Shown here: in pieces, positions 24,401 through 35,683 of the stretch | Numbering within the stretch: position 1 is the first letter of the stretch | Layout of the letters: each line of letters opens with the position of its first letter | From: Pyropia yezoensis | Lineage: Eukaryota; Rhodophyta; Bangiophyceae; Bangiales; Bangiaceae | DNA length: 64,000 nt | NCBI GenBank assembly: GCA_009829735.1 | Contig: CM020618.1 | Span: forward strand, 26,574,894 to 26,638,893 | Direction: 5' to 3' | Made by a program: the position numbers and the translations under genes | The notes under the pieces: model-generated | What the model was told of the DNA's origin: nothing | Databases searched by the model: none | Seen by the model: the letters and a program-made list of their open reading frames with translations, nothing else

Positions 24401-25000
24401 ATCTCAAAGACCCAGGAGCGATACAAGCGGGACTACGACAAAGGAATCCGGGAAAAGAACAAGGAACTGGGTGGTGGCGACTGGGTTTTTGTGGACAACC
24501 ATAGCAAGACCCGGGGGAAGCTGGACTCTAAGACGGATGGACCTTATGGGATCCTGAATACGGACGGCTGGACCTTTCTTTCAGACGTGGATGGCTTCCC
24601 GCACCGGGTGAACAGCAACCATGTCACCCGAGCTCCACCGCCAAGCAAACGAGACTTGACCCGGCGAAAGTGGGCCGCAGTACCCTGGTTATCCCAAGAA
24701 GAAGGCCGAGAATATGTCTACGTCAAGTTTGTCGACCACGTCTGGAGGGACGGACGCTTGTACCTGCGAGTACGCTGGTGCGGTTTCAATCCCGCGGACG
24801 ATACCTGGGAGCCCTCAAACCGGTTACTCATTGCGGACGTCTGCGCCTACACGCGACGAAACGGAATTGAGGGCACTCCGGTGGCCAAATCAGGCAAGAT
24901 CCTGGAATCGGACTCGGAGGATGACCAGGAGGAAGGGGCTGATCAAGACCCGCGGGACGAGCCGAGCTCACCCGCAACAGACGCGAGACAAGAAGATTGA
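21433..25000 (+). CDS. Remaining pol of element B: RT, RNase H, integrase, chromodomain
   Basis: It continues the element B pol after the nested insertion. The reverse transcriptase has YLDDIIVFS near 22507-22533, RNase H has ETDACGVQVG near 22958-22990, the integrase has HPGINRMYASMRRHYYW near 23644-23694 and DNGPQFAS near 24010-24035, and a chromodomain lies near 24710-24870. It is very similar to the corresponding part of pol in element D. It looks broken in one or two places. Confidence 0.9.
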
Positions 25001-25144
25001 GAAGAAGGGAACGGGTGTATCAAGGAAAACAAGCAATGCAAGCAAGGACTATCAAGAAAAACAAGCACCCGCTCGAGCAACCTTTCTCTCCGCCTCTTCC
25101 CTCCTCACTTCTCCCTAGACTCTCATCCTCCCTGCCTCCAAGAA

Positions 25145-27262
25145 TTACTCCCGGCGCGGACGCTGCGCCGCAGGAGCGTCCTCCAGCGCCGCCTCCGCAA
25201 CACGACGGGACCCGGAGGAAGGCGGGATGACGTTGTGCGGTGGACGAGGCGCTTCCAGGTAGGACGCCACCGGAGCAGTACCGGTAGCTGCCTGGCGCTC
25301 CCGCCCATCCACACATACCTGTCGGCGCCCCTGGAAGCCAGTGAAGGTCTCTGACCACTGCTGGGCCAAGCCATGCCGCGCCAAAGTCGCCAAAAGTTCA
25401 CCAACCACCGGGCTGTCCGACATCTGGCCGCTGTCCGCGCAAGCAAACACCCGGTCGACGACATCGTTCAAGACGCTGGCATATGTGCCCAGCACCAAGG
25501 AAGACCCGACGCCTTCGACCTGCACCGGAAGACGACCCAGCTGCTCTTCAATCATGCCGACGTCGTACTGGTCGCATGGCGGGCCACCTTGGTTCAGGTA
25601 CCAGTCAGGCACCCGGAAGCGGGTAAGCCGCAGAGTCGGCGCCGGGATCTCGAACCGCCCCGAAGTTGCCACTACCGGACGGTCCACAACAGCCCCAGAA
25701 ACCGGAGTCCCCAACTCAAGAAGAGGTACAGGGCCGCCGACAGTTGAAGAAGGTGCCCGAGGAAGAACGGCCGGAGTGGTCGGCGACCGGACGGCCACGC
25801 CAAGACTCGCTGCGGACAAGCGCGGTGCCAGAGGAGCCTGAAGTACCGGCGCAGCCGGAGCGGGGCGCAAACGCGCCGGCGACGGTTCAGGCGAAGCCAC
25901 CGGGGCGACAGGGGCAACAGGAGGAAGCGGAGCCGCCGCAGACGCCCGACCAACCGCCGCGGCCCATCCCGACTCTTGTACCGGCGGCCCAGTTGGCAGC
26001 AGATCGAGGGCGACCGGAGCAGGAAAGCTGCCTAGCTGCGGCCACGCCGGAAGCGGCATCGCCAGTTGCACCTTGGCCGGAGAAGACTGGTAGACCACCT
26101 GCACCCAACCTGAGCCATCCTGACGCGGGCTGTTCTGCTCGGCGATCGCGTTCAAGAAGCTCCGGTCATGTACCGGCAGGTGACCCCGGAAGTCAATCAT
26201 CGCCTGGAAAAGCCCCTTGTACTCCTCGTCCTGGCTGCACAGGAAGTCGACGGTCAACTTGTCGAAAATCCAAACCATCAGGAGGTCGGGGAGGAACCAG
26301 AGCCGGTTGGACACCAGGACCTCGTGGAGCCAGTGGTTGGCCGCCAAGACCGTCATCTCGGAAGTGTACATCATGTACGGGATGGAGTGGAAGAAGCCCT
26401 TGATCGACGCCTGAGTCAAGGCGTCCAGGAAGTACCAGGTGAAGGGGATGCTGGATGGAGCAAACCCGACCGGGATCTCGACTTCCTGCTGCTGCGGGAT
26501 GACCTTGGGGGAGTATGCAACCCGGTTGGCCTTGTCCAGCTTCCAGAACTCTTGGTGGTTGGAGCTCACGATGAAGTCACGCTGGCGCCCGCGCCGCTCG
26601 CCTTGTTCCCGTGCCGGCGACAACGTAGAGTACTTCCGGTTCAAGAAAGGCGGCTCCAGAGCGACCATGCTCGGACGGGGATCACAGTTCAGGCTCCCCG
26701 ACCCCTTGAGCGCCTCGTCCCAGACCTTGAGCGCCCGATAGACGTACCCTTCCTCCTCTGGCCACCGGAGAACGGACGCAGACATGCGACGCTCGGTCAA
26801 AGGTAGATCCAGCACCAGCGCGAAGGGTAGATCTTCCAGGCGAGCAACCCAATAGGAACCCGAAAAGCTCTGGGAGCGGTCTTGTGCCAGGCGCGTCTGG
26901 TCCGCCGCATGGAGACGAGTCCTGTCCATCTCCGTCAAGACTCCGCGCTGGAGTTCCTTGCGCCAGATGGCCAGGCAATCCTGCTGGCACTGGGCCGCGC
27001 TGGCGTTGCCGACCACCATGGAGTAGTGCCGGCCCGCCAGAGGATCCTGCCCCAGAAGCATCTCCGGGAGACCCACCGGGGGGGTCTCGACCGGGTGCGA
27101 CGCAGAAGCCGGGGGAACTCGATCCGCCCCCGCCGTGGCGACCGACGCCGGCACCGACACCCGAGGAACCGGAGGCAGGAGAGGGGCACGGCCGCCCGAG
27201 CTCTCCTCTGCGACACTCGCCGCCGGAACCACGGGCCCCGCCTGGATCTCGGAACTGGACAT
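25145..27262 (-). CDS. Antisense accessory frame of element B
   Basis: A 705-residue frame opposite to pol starts MSSSEIQAGPVVPA at 27262 and ends 145 bases past the end of pol. The frame stays open to 27592 inside the 3' LTR, but the first methionine outside the LTR is preferred. The front is proline/alanine-rich. Residues about 75-330 look folded, with landmarks WYFLDALTQ (about 274), RLWFLPDLL (about 320) and HLPVHDRSF (about 356). A low-complexity linker (PVAPVAPVASPEPSPARLRP) follows, then a helical C-terminal part (VVGELLATLARHGLAQQW). The arrangement and landmark spacing match the antisense frames of N and E1. The function is unknown. The central domain has normal amino-acid variety, unlike the composition-driven shadow frames elsewhere in the window. 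Confidence 0.62.
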   Translation of the reverse strand: MSSSEIQAGPVVPAASVAEESSGGRAPLLPPVPRVSVPASVATAGADRVPPASASHPVETPPVGLPEMLLGQDPLAGRHYSMVVGNASAAQCQQDCLAIWRKELQRGVLTEMDRTRLHAADQTRLAQDRSQSFSGSYWVARLEDLPFALVLDLPLTERRMSASVLRWPEEEGYVYRALKVWDEALKGSGSLNCDPRPSMVALEPPFLNRKYSTLSPAREQGERRGRQRDFIVSSNHQEFWKLDKANRVAYSPKVIPQQQEVEIPVGFAPSSIPFTWYFLDALTQASIKGFFHSIPYMMYTSEMTVLAANHWLHEVLVSNRLWFLPDLLMVWIFDKLTVDFLCSQDEEYKGLFQAMIDFRGHLPVHDRSFLNAIAEQNSPRQDGSGWVQVVYQSSPAKVQLAMPLPAWPQLGSFPAPVALDLLPTGPPVQESGWAAAVGRASAAAPLPPVAPVAPVASPEPSPARLRPAPAAPVLQAPLAPRLSAASLGVAVRSPTTPAVLPRAPSSTVGGPVPLLELGTPVSGAVVDRPVVATSGRFEIPAPTLRLTRFRVPDWYLNQGGPPCDQYDVGMIEEQLGRLPVQVEGVGSSLVLGTYASVLNDVVDRVFACADSGQMSDSPVVGELLATLARHGLAQQWSETFTGFQGRRQVCVDGRERQAATGTAPVASYLEAPRPPHNVIPPSSGSRRVAEAALEDAPAAQRPRRE

Positions 27263-27436
27263 GGCGTCCAGAATCCGGGGGAACGGGAGGGTCAAGGTGA
27301 AGAAGGAGAGGGGGGGGGGGCAGGATTGGAGCAGGTGATCGTACTCGGGGTGATGACGCTCGACCTCGGCACCAGTGTGGACGTGCTCGAGGCTGTGCAC
27401 GGTGGCACCTGGTTCGGCCCGAGGACGTGCCGGACT

Positions 27437-27446
27437 AGGGAGGGAG
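27437..27446 (+). other. Polypurine tract of element B
   Basis: AGGGAGGGAG lies three bases before the 3' LTR. Confidence 0.6.
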
Positions 27447-27449
27447 CTA

Positions 27450-28020
27450 TGTAGCATCCCTGGCCCCGACTTGGCGCCGACCCGGGACTGCAACCAGAGG
27501 GCACCAGGTGCCAGAACACGCCCGCCGTGTGGTGATGGTTGGCGGCCGTGCCCCGTGCCCGGCACTGGGATGCGGTGGACTACGCTATCCACACGTGAGA
27601 CAGGGATTTCTGATGGGTTTTTGCATACTTGTGAGGGATTTGATTTGAGAGAATTTGAGTGTGAGATTAATGAGTGGGAATAGAATTAGTAGTGATAGTG
27701 GCCCCCGACCTGACGAGGTTAGACTCGGGTCGGGGCCACTCAGGGGTATGGGGGGGCTACCTGGCCAACGTGCCGAGGCTCCCCCAGATGCACGTTAAGA
27801 GGGACAGCGAGGCGCCCTTGGCCCGCGCCCTCAGGAAAAAGACAACTGCGCGTTTGCTTTCCTCTTCCCCGTGCGCACTACCGTGCGTATCTGTTTGCTC
27901 TGCGAGCAGGCACGTGAGGGAACAGGCATACCACTCTCGTAGTTCCCCTTTCTGTGTTACCTGTCCCTTTCCTCCGAGGGATATTGACACGTGTCTAAGA
28001 GGATCGAGTTTTATACCGCA
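27450..28020 (+). repeat. 3' LTR of element B
   Basis: Same 571-bp length as 7938-8508, with about seven differences seen. It is followed by the G-rich repeat that also precedes the 5' LTR. Confidence 0.93.
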
Positions 28021-28982
28021 GCTGGGGCGGCTGGCCGGGGTGGGTTGGCCTGGCTGTTGGTGGAGGTGGCTGGGTAAGGCCTGGGGGGAGGCCGCCCAGG
28101 GGAGGGCGAGCAGCGGCCGGCTAATGGCGGCAATTTTCTAGGAGGGGCGGGGCGGCGGATGGCGGGCGCGGCTGGCTGTTCGGGGTCGTGGGGCTACTGG
28201 CAGGCTCGCAGAGGCCGTGGCTGAGACATGCGATGGGTACAGTCTTGCTGTGAGGAGGCTTGATGAGGCAAAGCCAGCTGGTCGCACTATGGCTTGCAAT
28301 TGGATCAGGAGGGCCGTGGCTTTGCAGACGACGCCCATGGTGGGGCGGCTGGTGGTTAGGTAGGGTGCGTGCTACGGTGACAGTGGCTTTAGAACGAACG
28401 GGCGCTATACCAGCGCAAAGGATGAGGAAATCTTTGATGAGGCGGTCGTTGTGCGGCAGAAACAGCATTGCTTAGCCACGGCTGGCGGCGGCCGCGTCGC
28501 TCATACGCTGGTTATGCCGCATTGACGGCGGGCGTCGAGTCGAGGGCGGACGTGCCGCCGTTGGCGTCGGCTCGTGTGGGAGGCATGGCGTCCCCGATTC
28601 TGCTACCACCGAGCGCGGCAAGGTCGGCGGCCTTGCCGAAGCCCTGTTTGCGGGCTTACGCGGCGAGCGTGGCTCCACGGGTGCCATGCCGGCGGCAGCA
28701 AGCGGCGACACGACTGCCCGCCGTCTGAAAAGAAGCGCATTTTCGTCAATGGTAAAGTACGCGGCCGCAGGGCCGCCTCGACGGCGGCAGCCGTGGTGAC
28801 AGTGGCGGAAGCAGTTGAGGTGGCAGCGCGCTTTGGTCGTAGGTGGGGCACAAAGCGCCCACCTCCTCACGCCTCGCCCATCCACCCCCAGGCCATCCCC
28901 CCCACTCCTGGCGATCCGTCCCCCCACCTGGCCAGACGCCCCCCGCACGGCCAGCTGACCCCCACACCTGATCAGCCGCCAC
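28021..28982. other. Flank between element B and the copia element; no supported gene
   Basis: 28021-28190 continues the G-rich repeat. 28190-28860 is more balanced sequence in which short frames exist but no family is recognised. From about 28860 the sequence turns C-rich on the plus strand (CCAGCC and CCCCCAC words), and this C-rich repeat continues after the copia element at 33434. Confidence 0.45.
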
Positions 28983-29189
28983 TGTTCAGGGGTACCCTGG
29001 GGTACGGTCAGACCGACCCCGTAGCTCTCGCGGTGGGACAGCGTGTCATGGTTAGATCTGTGAGTGGGATCGACCCGCCCGATGGGCGGGCGATCGAGTC
29101 GGGATTTTTGGGTGTTTTTAGGGTCTTTAAGGCCACGGCGTGGGACCAGCTTGGTCCTCAAGGAAGAAAGGCAACGCGCCATCATTGCA
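28983..29189 (+). repeat. 5' LTR of the copia element
   Basis: It starts TGTTCAGGGGTACCC and ends ATCATTGCA. It is repeated at 33227-33433. Confidence 0.92.
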
Positions 29190-32100
29190 AGAAACAGGCT
29201 ATGGGCCCAGGCTGGCGCTGGGGTCAAGTCAACTGTCTCTCTCGCAGCGGTGAGAGATCCACGCGGCGGGGGGCGGGCGCGTTCGACCTGTCAGAGGGGC
29301 ACAACCCAAGGCAAGGCGTTTGACCCATTCCACTCCACTAGCATGGAGGGGGAAGGGTCCCGATTTACGAAACTGTTCTTCGACCGACTCGACGAGGACT
29401 ACCGATCCTGGTCGACTTACTGCAAAGCGTGGCTGAGGGACAACGGAAGCTGGGTAGCAGTGGTGACGCCGCGCCCTATGATTGCCCCCATGCCGATGGT
29501 CGCCAGACCACCCACGGGTGACCCGGCTGCAACCGCGGCTTCCCATGCCGCGTCCGGCGCGGCCCGTGTTGAACACGCGAAGCAGGTCGAGGCTCTCGAG
29601 AACTGGGAGCGGAGAGATGAGAAGGCGCTGGCAGAGATACAGCTAGCGGTAAAGCCGCACCTACTCGACATCGTGTCGGAGTGTCGGTCTGCGGCAGAGG
29701 CCTGGGAATGTCTACGCGTGCTGTTTGAAGACAACACGACGTCGCGCCGGGCCGAGCTGGAGCGCGAACTCCAGAACCTAAAACTTGAAGCTGGTGAGTC
29801 CATCTTCTAGTTTGTATGTCGTGCCAAGGGTATCAGCAACGACCTGGCGACGGCGGGCGTCCGCAAGGACGAGCACGATCTCTCTCTCGCCATCCTTGCC
29901 GGACTGCCGGCGGGTTATAGCATGATCGCCACGGTCCTGAAGAACAAGGATGTACCCCTGAGCCTACCGATGGTGACGGCTCGGCTCCTAACCTCCTAGA
30001 AGGAGCTTGTCGCGGTCATGAGTGAGGATGTACCTCCGGCCATCCGAGCGTACCTCGCGTCGCTGACCGTTGGGTCCAGCGGCGGCAGCAGAAGCAAGTG
30101 GAAGAAGAAGAAGGAGGAGGACTTCAGGAACCCGGTGTGCTTTTAGTGCAAAAAGCCGGGCCACAAGATCGCGGACTGTTACAAGCGGAAGGAGTCCGAC
30201 AAGGGGAAGGGCCGTGGCCACGGCAACGACAAGGACAAGGCGGACAAACGGGACGATAAGAACCTGGCCTACATGGCCCGTATGATCCCCAAGGCCGCAG
30301 TGCAAGTGGCGGTAGACACCCAAGCAGACGAGTGGGTGGTCGACTCCGGTGCGACCCACCATTTGGCCACCGACAAGGCCGACTTCTCTGCCATGGCCAG
30401 CGTCGACGACACAATCACGACGGCGTCGGACGGCACACTGTCGGCCGACAGCCGAGGAGTAGCGACGTTGCCGGCCGAGGGGGCTGACAACACGACGGTG
30501 ATCACGCTCAAAAACACGTACCGCGTGCCTGGGTTTAAGGACAACCTGATGTCCGTGGGGCAAGTTGATGCGTCAGGTGGGGCGGTGCTATTCGCGCACC
30601 GTCGATGCTTCGTCTTCGACGATGCAGACATCGTGGCTCCCCCCGAGGTAACTAACAATTCGGATGCACAGGGCAACCTCAAGGCCAACGGGCAGTACAC
30701 CCTCGGCGTACAGGGTATAGTCAAGCAGGCCAAGATGGCTTCGGCGCCCGTCTCAGGCACGGCGTCCATATGGCACAGCCGATACTTCCATCTCGGCTAT
30801 GGAAACCTGCAGCGGGTGGCCAAGATGGTCAACGGAATGCCGGCAGTGGAGGTCACGCCGGAACGGGTGACGGGGGCCATATGCTGACCATGTGTCGAGG
30901 GGAAGATGTTCCGAGCACCCTTCCCTCAGTCTACCACTAAGACCTTGAAGATGGACATCATGCACGTCGACATCACCGGCCCTTTTCCACCTTCTATCGG
31001 AGGTGCCTGGCACCTCATCATGCTGTACGAGGACAGCGCGGGTCTCGCCATGGCGGTGCCGATCCGATCCAAGAGCGACGCGGGTTGGGTGCTGAAGGCA
31101 AAGATCCCCGAGCTGGAGCATTGGTCGGGCAAGAAGCTGAAGCGCATCAGGTTTGACGGGGCAAGAGAGTTCACCACTCCCGATTTGATGACGTGGTATG
31201 GCGAGAAGGGCATCGACTACGAGTTCACCGCCCCCTACAGCCCGCAGAGCAATGGAAAGGCCGAGCGTGTCAACCGGACCGTCAAGGAGCGACCTCGGGC
31301 AATGCTGACGGAGTCCGGCTTGGGCGACGAACTTTGGGCGGAAGCCGCGGTAGCGGCCACTCACGTCATGAACCGGTCGCCCAAGGAAGAGTTGGACGTG
31401 ACCCCGTGAGAATCTTTCACTGGGGAGCGCCCCGACGTGTCGGGATTGGCGGTGTGGGGCAGCACGGCATTAACGCTGAAGCCTCTGAAGCAGCGGTCAG
31501 GGGTTACCCCACGAACGATCGTCGGCAAAATGGTCGGCTACGCACCTGGCGGCAGGTCATATCGCGTATTGCTAGAGCGCACCAAGACGGTGATCGTGCG
31601 CCGTGACGTGGCCTTCGACCAGGCCGCACCGACGATAATACCAAGGAGGCTCATTGGGACCTCCAACACGACGGAGGACCGAGCCCCAAGCTACACCCAG
31701 AGGGACACCGACGAGTACGCCAACACTCACACGATCATCGAGTGGAGGCAGTGGTCGAGGTGGACGCAGCGGGCAAGCACCCGTCACCCCCGACGTACAG
31801 GCAGCCATCGACGCGGCCATGCAGCTAACGGGCGCCCTTGCCGAAGACGGGGATGCGTCGTCGGAAGACGAACAGGAGGTGCGCCGGTATCCTACCCGTA
31901 CCCATGACGTACCCAGCCGCTACGGGCAGGACGCGGTGGGAGCCACCGCCAGTGCCGCGACCGTGAAGGAGGCCGCGAGGGTCAAGACGCCCGTGATGGT
32001 GCGTGACCTGCCGCCACCGCCAGAGACAGTCAATGAAGCATTGAGCCGCGACGACGCGGCACTATGGCGAGCGGCCCTTGACGCCGAGAGGCAGTCCGTG

Positions 32101-33219
32101 ATCGACCACAATGTATGGATCAAGCATAAGGCATCACCGGGTGCGTCGCGCTTGGGCACCCACGTCGTTTTCTCTTACAAGTCGGACCAGATGGGCGTAC
32201 TGGAACGACCCATGTGTCCCTTTGTGGGTGAAGGCAACCGACAGAAGCCCGGCAGAGACTACGATGAGTCGTGGGCGGCGATGCCCGCAGCAGCGACCAC
32301 GCGCGCGGTAATGGCGACAGCGGCCGCGAGGGGGTGGCACGTCCACCACCTCGATATCAAGACGGTGTATATATACGCCCCCATGGACAAGGACGTCTAC
32401 ATCTCTATCCCGGAAGGCTTCGATGATGCCGGGGAGGAGGCCCTATTGAAGTATGCGATGTACGGTACCAAGCAAGCGGGCAACCTACGGGGAAAGTTAC
32501 TCCATAAGACAATGGTGGACGAAGGGGGCGTGCAGTCGCAGGCGGATAAGTGCCTCTACCTCTTCTGCGTGCGCGGCGAGACCGTCGTCGTCGAGGTACA
32601 TGTCGAAGACATTCTACTTTGCGGGCCCGACCTCGATGCGGTCCTGAAGGTCAAAGAGGGCGCGTTACCTGAGCGGCACACGCGACATGGGTATTGTCTA
32701 TGACAGGGACGAGCAGATGGAGGGGTGGCTGGGTTCCGACTTTGCCGGCGACAAGATGACGCCGATGTCGACCTTTGGATTCACCTTCATCCTGCACGGT
32801 GGTGCCATCTCTTGGCGCAGCCGACAACAGCGCCTCGTGGCCACACCCACGGCAGCCGCGAAGTACGTCGCGGCAGCCGAAGGATTCAAGGACAGATTGT
32901 GGTTGCGTCGTCTATTGAACGACCTGGGGGAGTACGCTGGACCAGTCACCCTGCACGAGGACAACCAGGTGTGTATCGCCATGGCGACTAATGAGGGGAT
33001 GAGTCCCCGCACCAAGCACGTGGACGTGTGCTATCACCTCATCCGTGACTGCGTGGAAAAGCAGCAGGTGGTATTGGCGCACGTGCCGACGGCTGAGCAA
33101 CTGGCCGACGGATTCACCAAGGCGCTGCCGCGCGATGCGTTCACTCGTTTCCGAGAAGGATTGGGGGTGAAGGTGGTCCGACGCGCGGACTCATGAACGA
33201 GCGTGAGCTCCGCTGTCGT

Positions 33220-33226
33220 GGGGGAG
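33220..33226 (+). other. Polypurine tract of the copia element
   Basis: GGGGGAG lies directly before the 3' LTR, as is usual for copia elements. Confidence 0.7.
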
Positions 33227-33433
33227 TGTTCAGGGGTACCCTGGGGTACGGTCAGACCGACCCCGTAGCTCCCGCGGTGGGACAGCGTGTCATGGTTAGA
33301 TCTGTGAGTGGGATCCACCCGCCCGATGGGCGGGCGATCGAGTCGGGATTTCCGGGTGTGTTTAGGGCTCATAAGGCCACGGCGTGGGACCAGCTTGGTC
33401 CTCAAGGAAGAAAGGCAACGCGCCATCATTGCA
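33227..33433 (+). repeat. 3' LTR of the copia element
   Basis: 207-bp partner of 28983-29189 with a handful of differences. Confidence 0.92.
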
Positions 33434-34360
33434 CTGGGACAGCCACCCCCCTTGAACAGCGGCCACCCACCCGCTGCCGGCACCCACCAGGACAGCCGCC
33501 CTCGCCACCCGCCGCACCGCCCCCCATGACGAGCCGCCGCCTCCTCCTGGCGGCTGTCCGCCCCCGACGACCCCACGGCCAGCCGCCCCGCCCCCATAGC
33601 CAGCTGCCCCCCATCTTGGGCAGCCGCCCACCTCAGCAGCCGGGCAGCCCGCCTCCCGGCCAGCAGCCCCCACCAGCCGCCGCTCCACCCCTCTGGTGAC
33701 CCGCTTCCAGCCGCCGGCCGCTGCCCGCCGCCCCCCGGCCAGCCGCCACCGCAACGACCAGCCGCCCCACCCAGCCGCCCCTCGACCCCTCCCGACCAGC
33801 CGCAATCGCCAGCTGCCGTCCCGCCCCTTCTAACGAGGCGCCGCCACCCGACGGCCGCTGCTCGCCCTCCCCCGGCCAGCCACCCCCCCCGCGGCCAGCC
33901 GCCCCCGCCGTGGCCAGCCGCCTCCCTCCCATCGGCCAGCCGTCCCCCCCTAGCGGCCAGCCACACCCGCCAGCAGACGAGGCGCCCCCCCCAGGCCAGC
34001 CGCCCCCGCCAGTCGCAGCCCCGCTTCCTGCGACAAGGCGCCGCCCCCCGCTAGCCAATGCCCACCCCCCCCCTGCCAGCTGCCCCCCGCCATGGCCAGC
34101 CTCCCCCCCTTTCGACCATTCGCCCCATCCAGCAGCCGGGCCGCCCCCCCAATGCCAGCTGCCCCCGCCAGCCGCCGCCCCGCCCCCCCTGGACCAGGTG
34201 CCGCCACCCGCGAGCCGCTACCCGCCCCCACCCGTCCAGCGGCCCCCCCCAGGGCCAGCCGACCCCCCCCTCATGGCCAGCCGTCCTCCTCCGGTGGACA
34301 GCTGCCCCTGCCAGCAGATGGGCCTCCCCCCCCTGGCCAGCCGCCCCCCCGCGGCCATCA
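33434..34360. repeat. C-rich simple repeat (CAGCCGCC-type units), inverted relative to 7340-7937
   Basis: A degenerate array of GCCAGCCGCCCCC-like words on the plus strand, the reverse complement of the words in 7340-7937. It also precedes the copia element at about 28860-28982, so the copia element sits inside it. The long proline/arginine-rich frames here are by-products. Confidence 0.75.
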
Positions 34361-35683
34361 TCGCGGCCTCCAGCGCCGCCCCGTCCTCTACGGGAGCCCA
34401 GGCCAGGAGGGGTGCCTCGGCCGGCACGAGTACCTCCCCAACGGCAACAGCGCGGGTGGCGGCGAGCGCGGGCAGGCCGCAGGGGGTGGTCTCGCAGCGG
34501 TAGGGGGGCAGGGGGGTGGGAGAGGGGGGAGGGGAGGGGGGGCGCACGGTCGACGCGTCCATCGTCGAGGGGACGGAGGACAGCCGGCGCAACGGCAGAG
34601 GGGGGGCGGTGATGGGGGGGGGGAGGGGGGGAGGGCTGGCGCAAAGAAAGAAACATCGCCCGCGACGGGGCACGACGGCGGAGAGGGGGGCGAGCGGTCG
34701 GTGCAACCGGATGGCAAGGGGGCTGCGGCGCGCGCAAGCCGGAGGGCAGCGACGGTGGGAGCGGGGAACGGGAGCAAAGGAGCTGCGCGCAAGGCAGAGG
34801 GGAGCAACGGTGGGATCAGGACAAAAAGAGTCGCGACCGGTGGGGGTTCAAAAAGAAGAAGGGGGGCGGGGGGGGCGGGGTTCTGAAAACCGCGGCCGCC
34901 GCGACAGCCGCGACGACAATCACAGACGCGAGAGCGGCGCTTCGTCGTCGCCCGGATCGTTGGGTGCCAGATGAGACACGTCACCAGCCAAAAATGGACA
35001 AGGTCATGGGTCATGCCAGCCGGCCCATCGACCATTCGGTGCCACCAACGCGTGTAGGGTTCTTCGCCCGTGGGAAGGTTGGGCACATCTCCCCGAGGAT
35101 CCCCGTGTGCGAGGGGCGTGCGTGATCTGGCTCCTGCCTCCACTTTGCGCGGCGCCATGGTGGCCACCGCTCCCACCGCAGCACTCTCCCCATGAATTCA
35201 GACAACCTGGTGCCACCCGTAGCACAGAGCGCCCCTCCTGCCCATCTTCTCTGTCACAAGCCGCGGCGGCAAGAGCCCCCGCCTCACGGGACGGTTGCCC
35301 CCTACCCTCCCGCAGCCCCGTTCCATACCTGGGCCGCCCGGCCCTGCCGGTGCGGGGTGCACCGTATCTACTCAAAACGGGGCGGGACAGGGGTGTGGCG
35401 GTGGCTCCCGATTCTGTCCATGTCTCATCCCTTCCGGCTGACCACGCCCAAGGCGGATGTCGACGGTGGTGGCGGCAACCACCACCATGTCCATTGACAA
35501 AGCCTGCCCCACTGCTGTAGTTGGACGGGTCAAGGGCGCCCCGGCGCGGAGGTCAGGCCCACTTTCCTCGTTTCTTTTCTCTTTTCCGTTGCGGAAACGT
35601 CCCCAGCCCAGCCAGCCGCGCGCAAAAGTCGGGGGGAAGCGATAGCGCCGACTGGCGGCGGCGCCCCCATTGACCAGCGGCGG
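34361..35683. other. No firmly supported gene; possible minus-strand coding fragment near 34960-35176
   Basis: 34500-34880 is G-rich low-complexity sequence. On the minus strand about 35176-34960 gives a non-repetitive peptide (EEPYTRWWHRMVDGPAG, then HDLVHFWLVTCLIWHP) that reads like real protein, but the frame then enters a proline-rich run and no family is recognised. It may be an isolated exon or a relic. The 35200-35680 part shows nothing convincing. Confidence 0.3.

Larger units (their letters stand above)
7938..28020 (+). mobile_element. Ty3/gypsy chromovirus (element B), split by nested element N
   Basis: Two 571-bp direct repeats, 7938-8508 and 27450-28020, bound a Ty3/gypsy element of about 9.65 kb once the nested element (11001-21427 plus one duplication) is left out. 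In order it has LTR, primer-binding site, gag, protease, reverse transcriptase, RNase H, integrase, chromodomain, an antisense accessory frame, a polypurine tract and LTR. The LTRs differ at about seven positions that I could count, roughly 1%, so the insertion is young, though older than the element inside it. The flanks are GCGGG and GCTGG, an imperfect duplication within G-rich repeat. Besides the nested insertion it looks broken in one or two places. Element D (57296 to the window end) is a sister copy. Confidence 0.93.
28983..33433 (+). mobile_element. Ty1/copia LTR retrotransposon, decayed
   Basis: 207-bp direct repeats at 28983-29189 and 33227-33433 bound a 4.45-kb element. The domain order is that of copia: gag (from about 29344) with a CX2CX4HX4C knuckle near 30138-30180; protease WVVDSGATHHLA near 30334-30370; integrase near 30760-31400 with HSRYFHLGYGN and SPQSNGKAERVNRT; reverse transcriptase near 32030-32700 (HHLDIKTVYIYAPMDKDVYI); and RNase H near 32710-33190 (TKHVDVCYHLIRD, EQLADGFTKAL). 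It looks broken, with around half a dozen breaks. The LTRs differ at several positions, so it is older than elements N, B and D. The direct flanks (GCCAC and CTGGG) do not match as a duplication. Confidence 0.92.

Noticed and set aside
33034-34231. Long minus-strand glycine/tryptophan/arginine frames over the C-rich repeat and the copia 3' end
   Set aside because: They are translations of the simple repeat.
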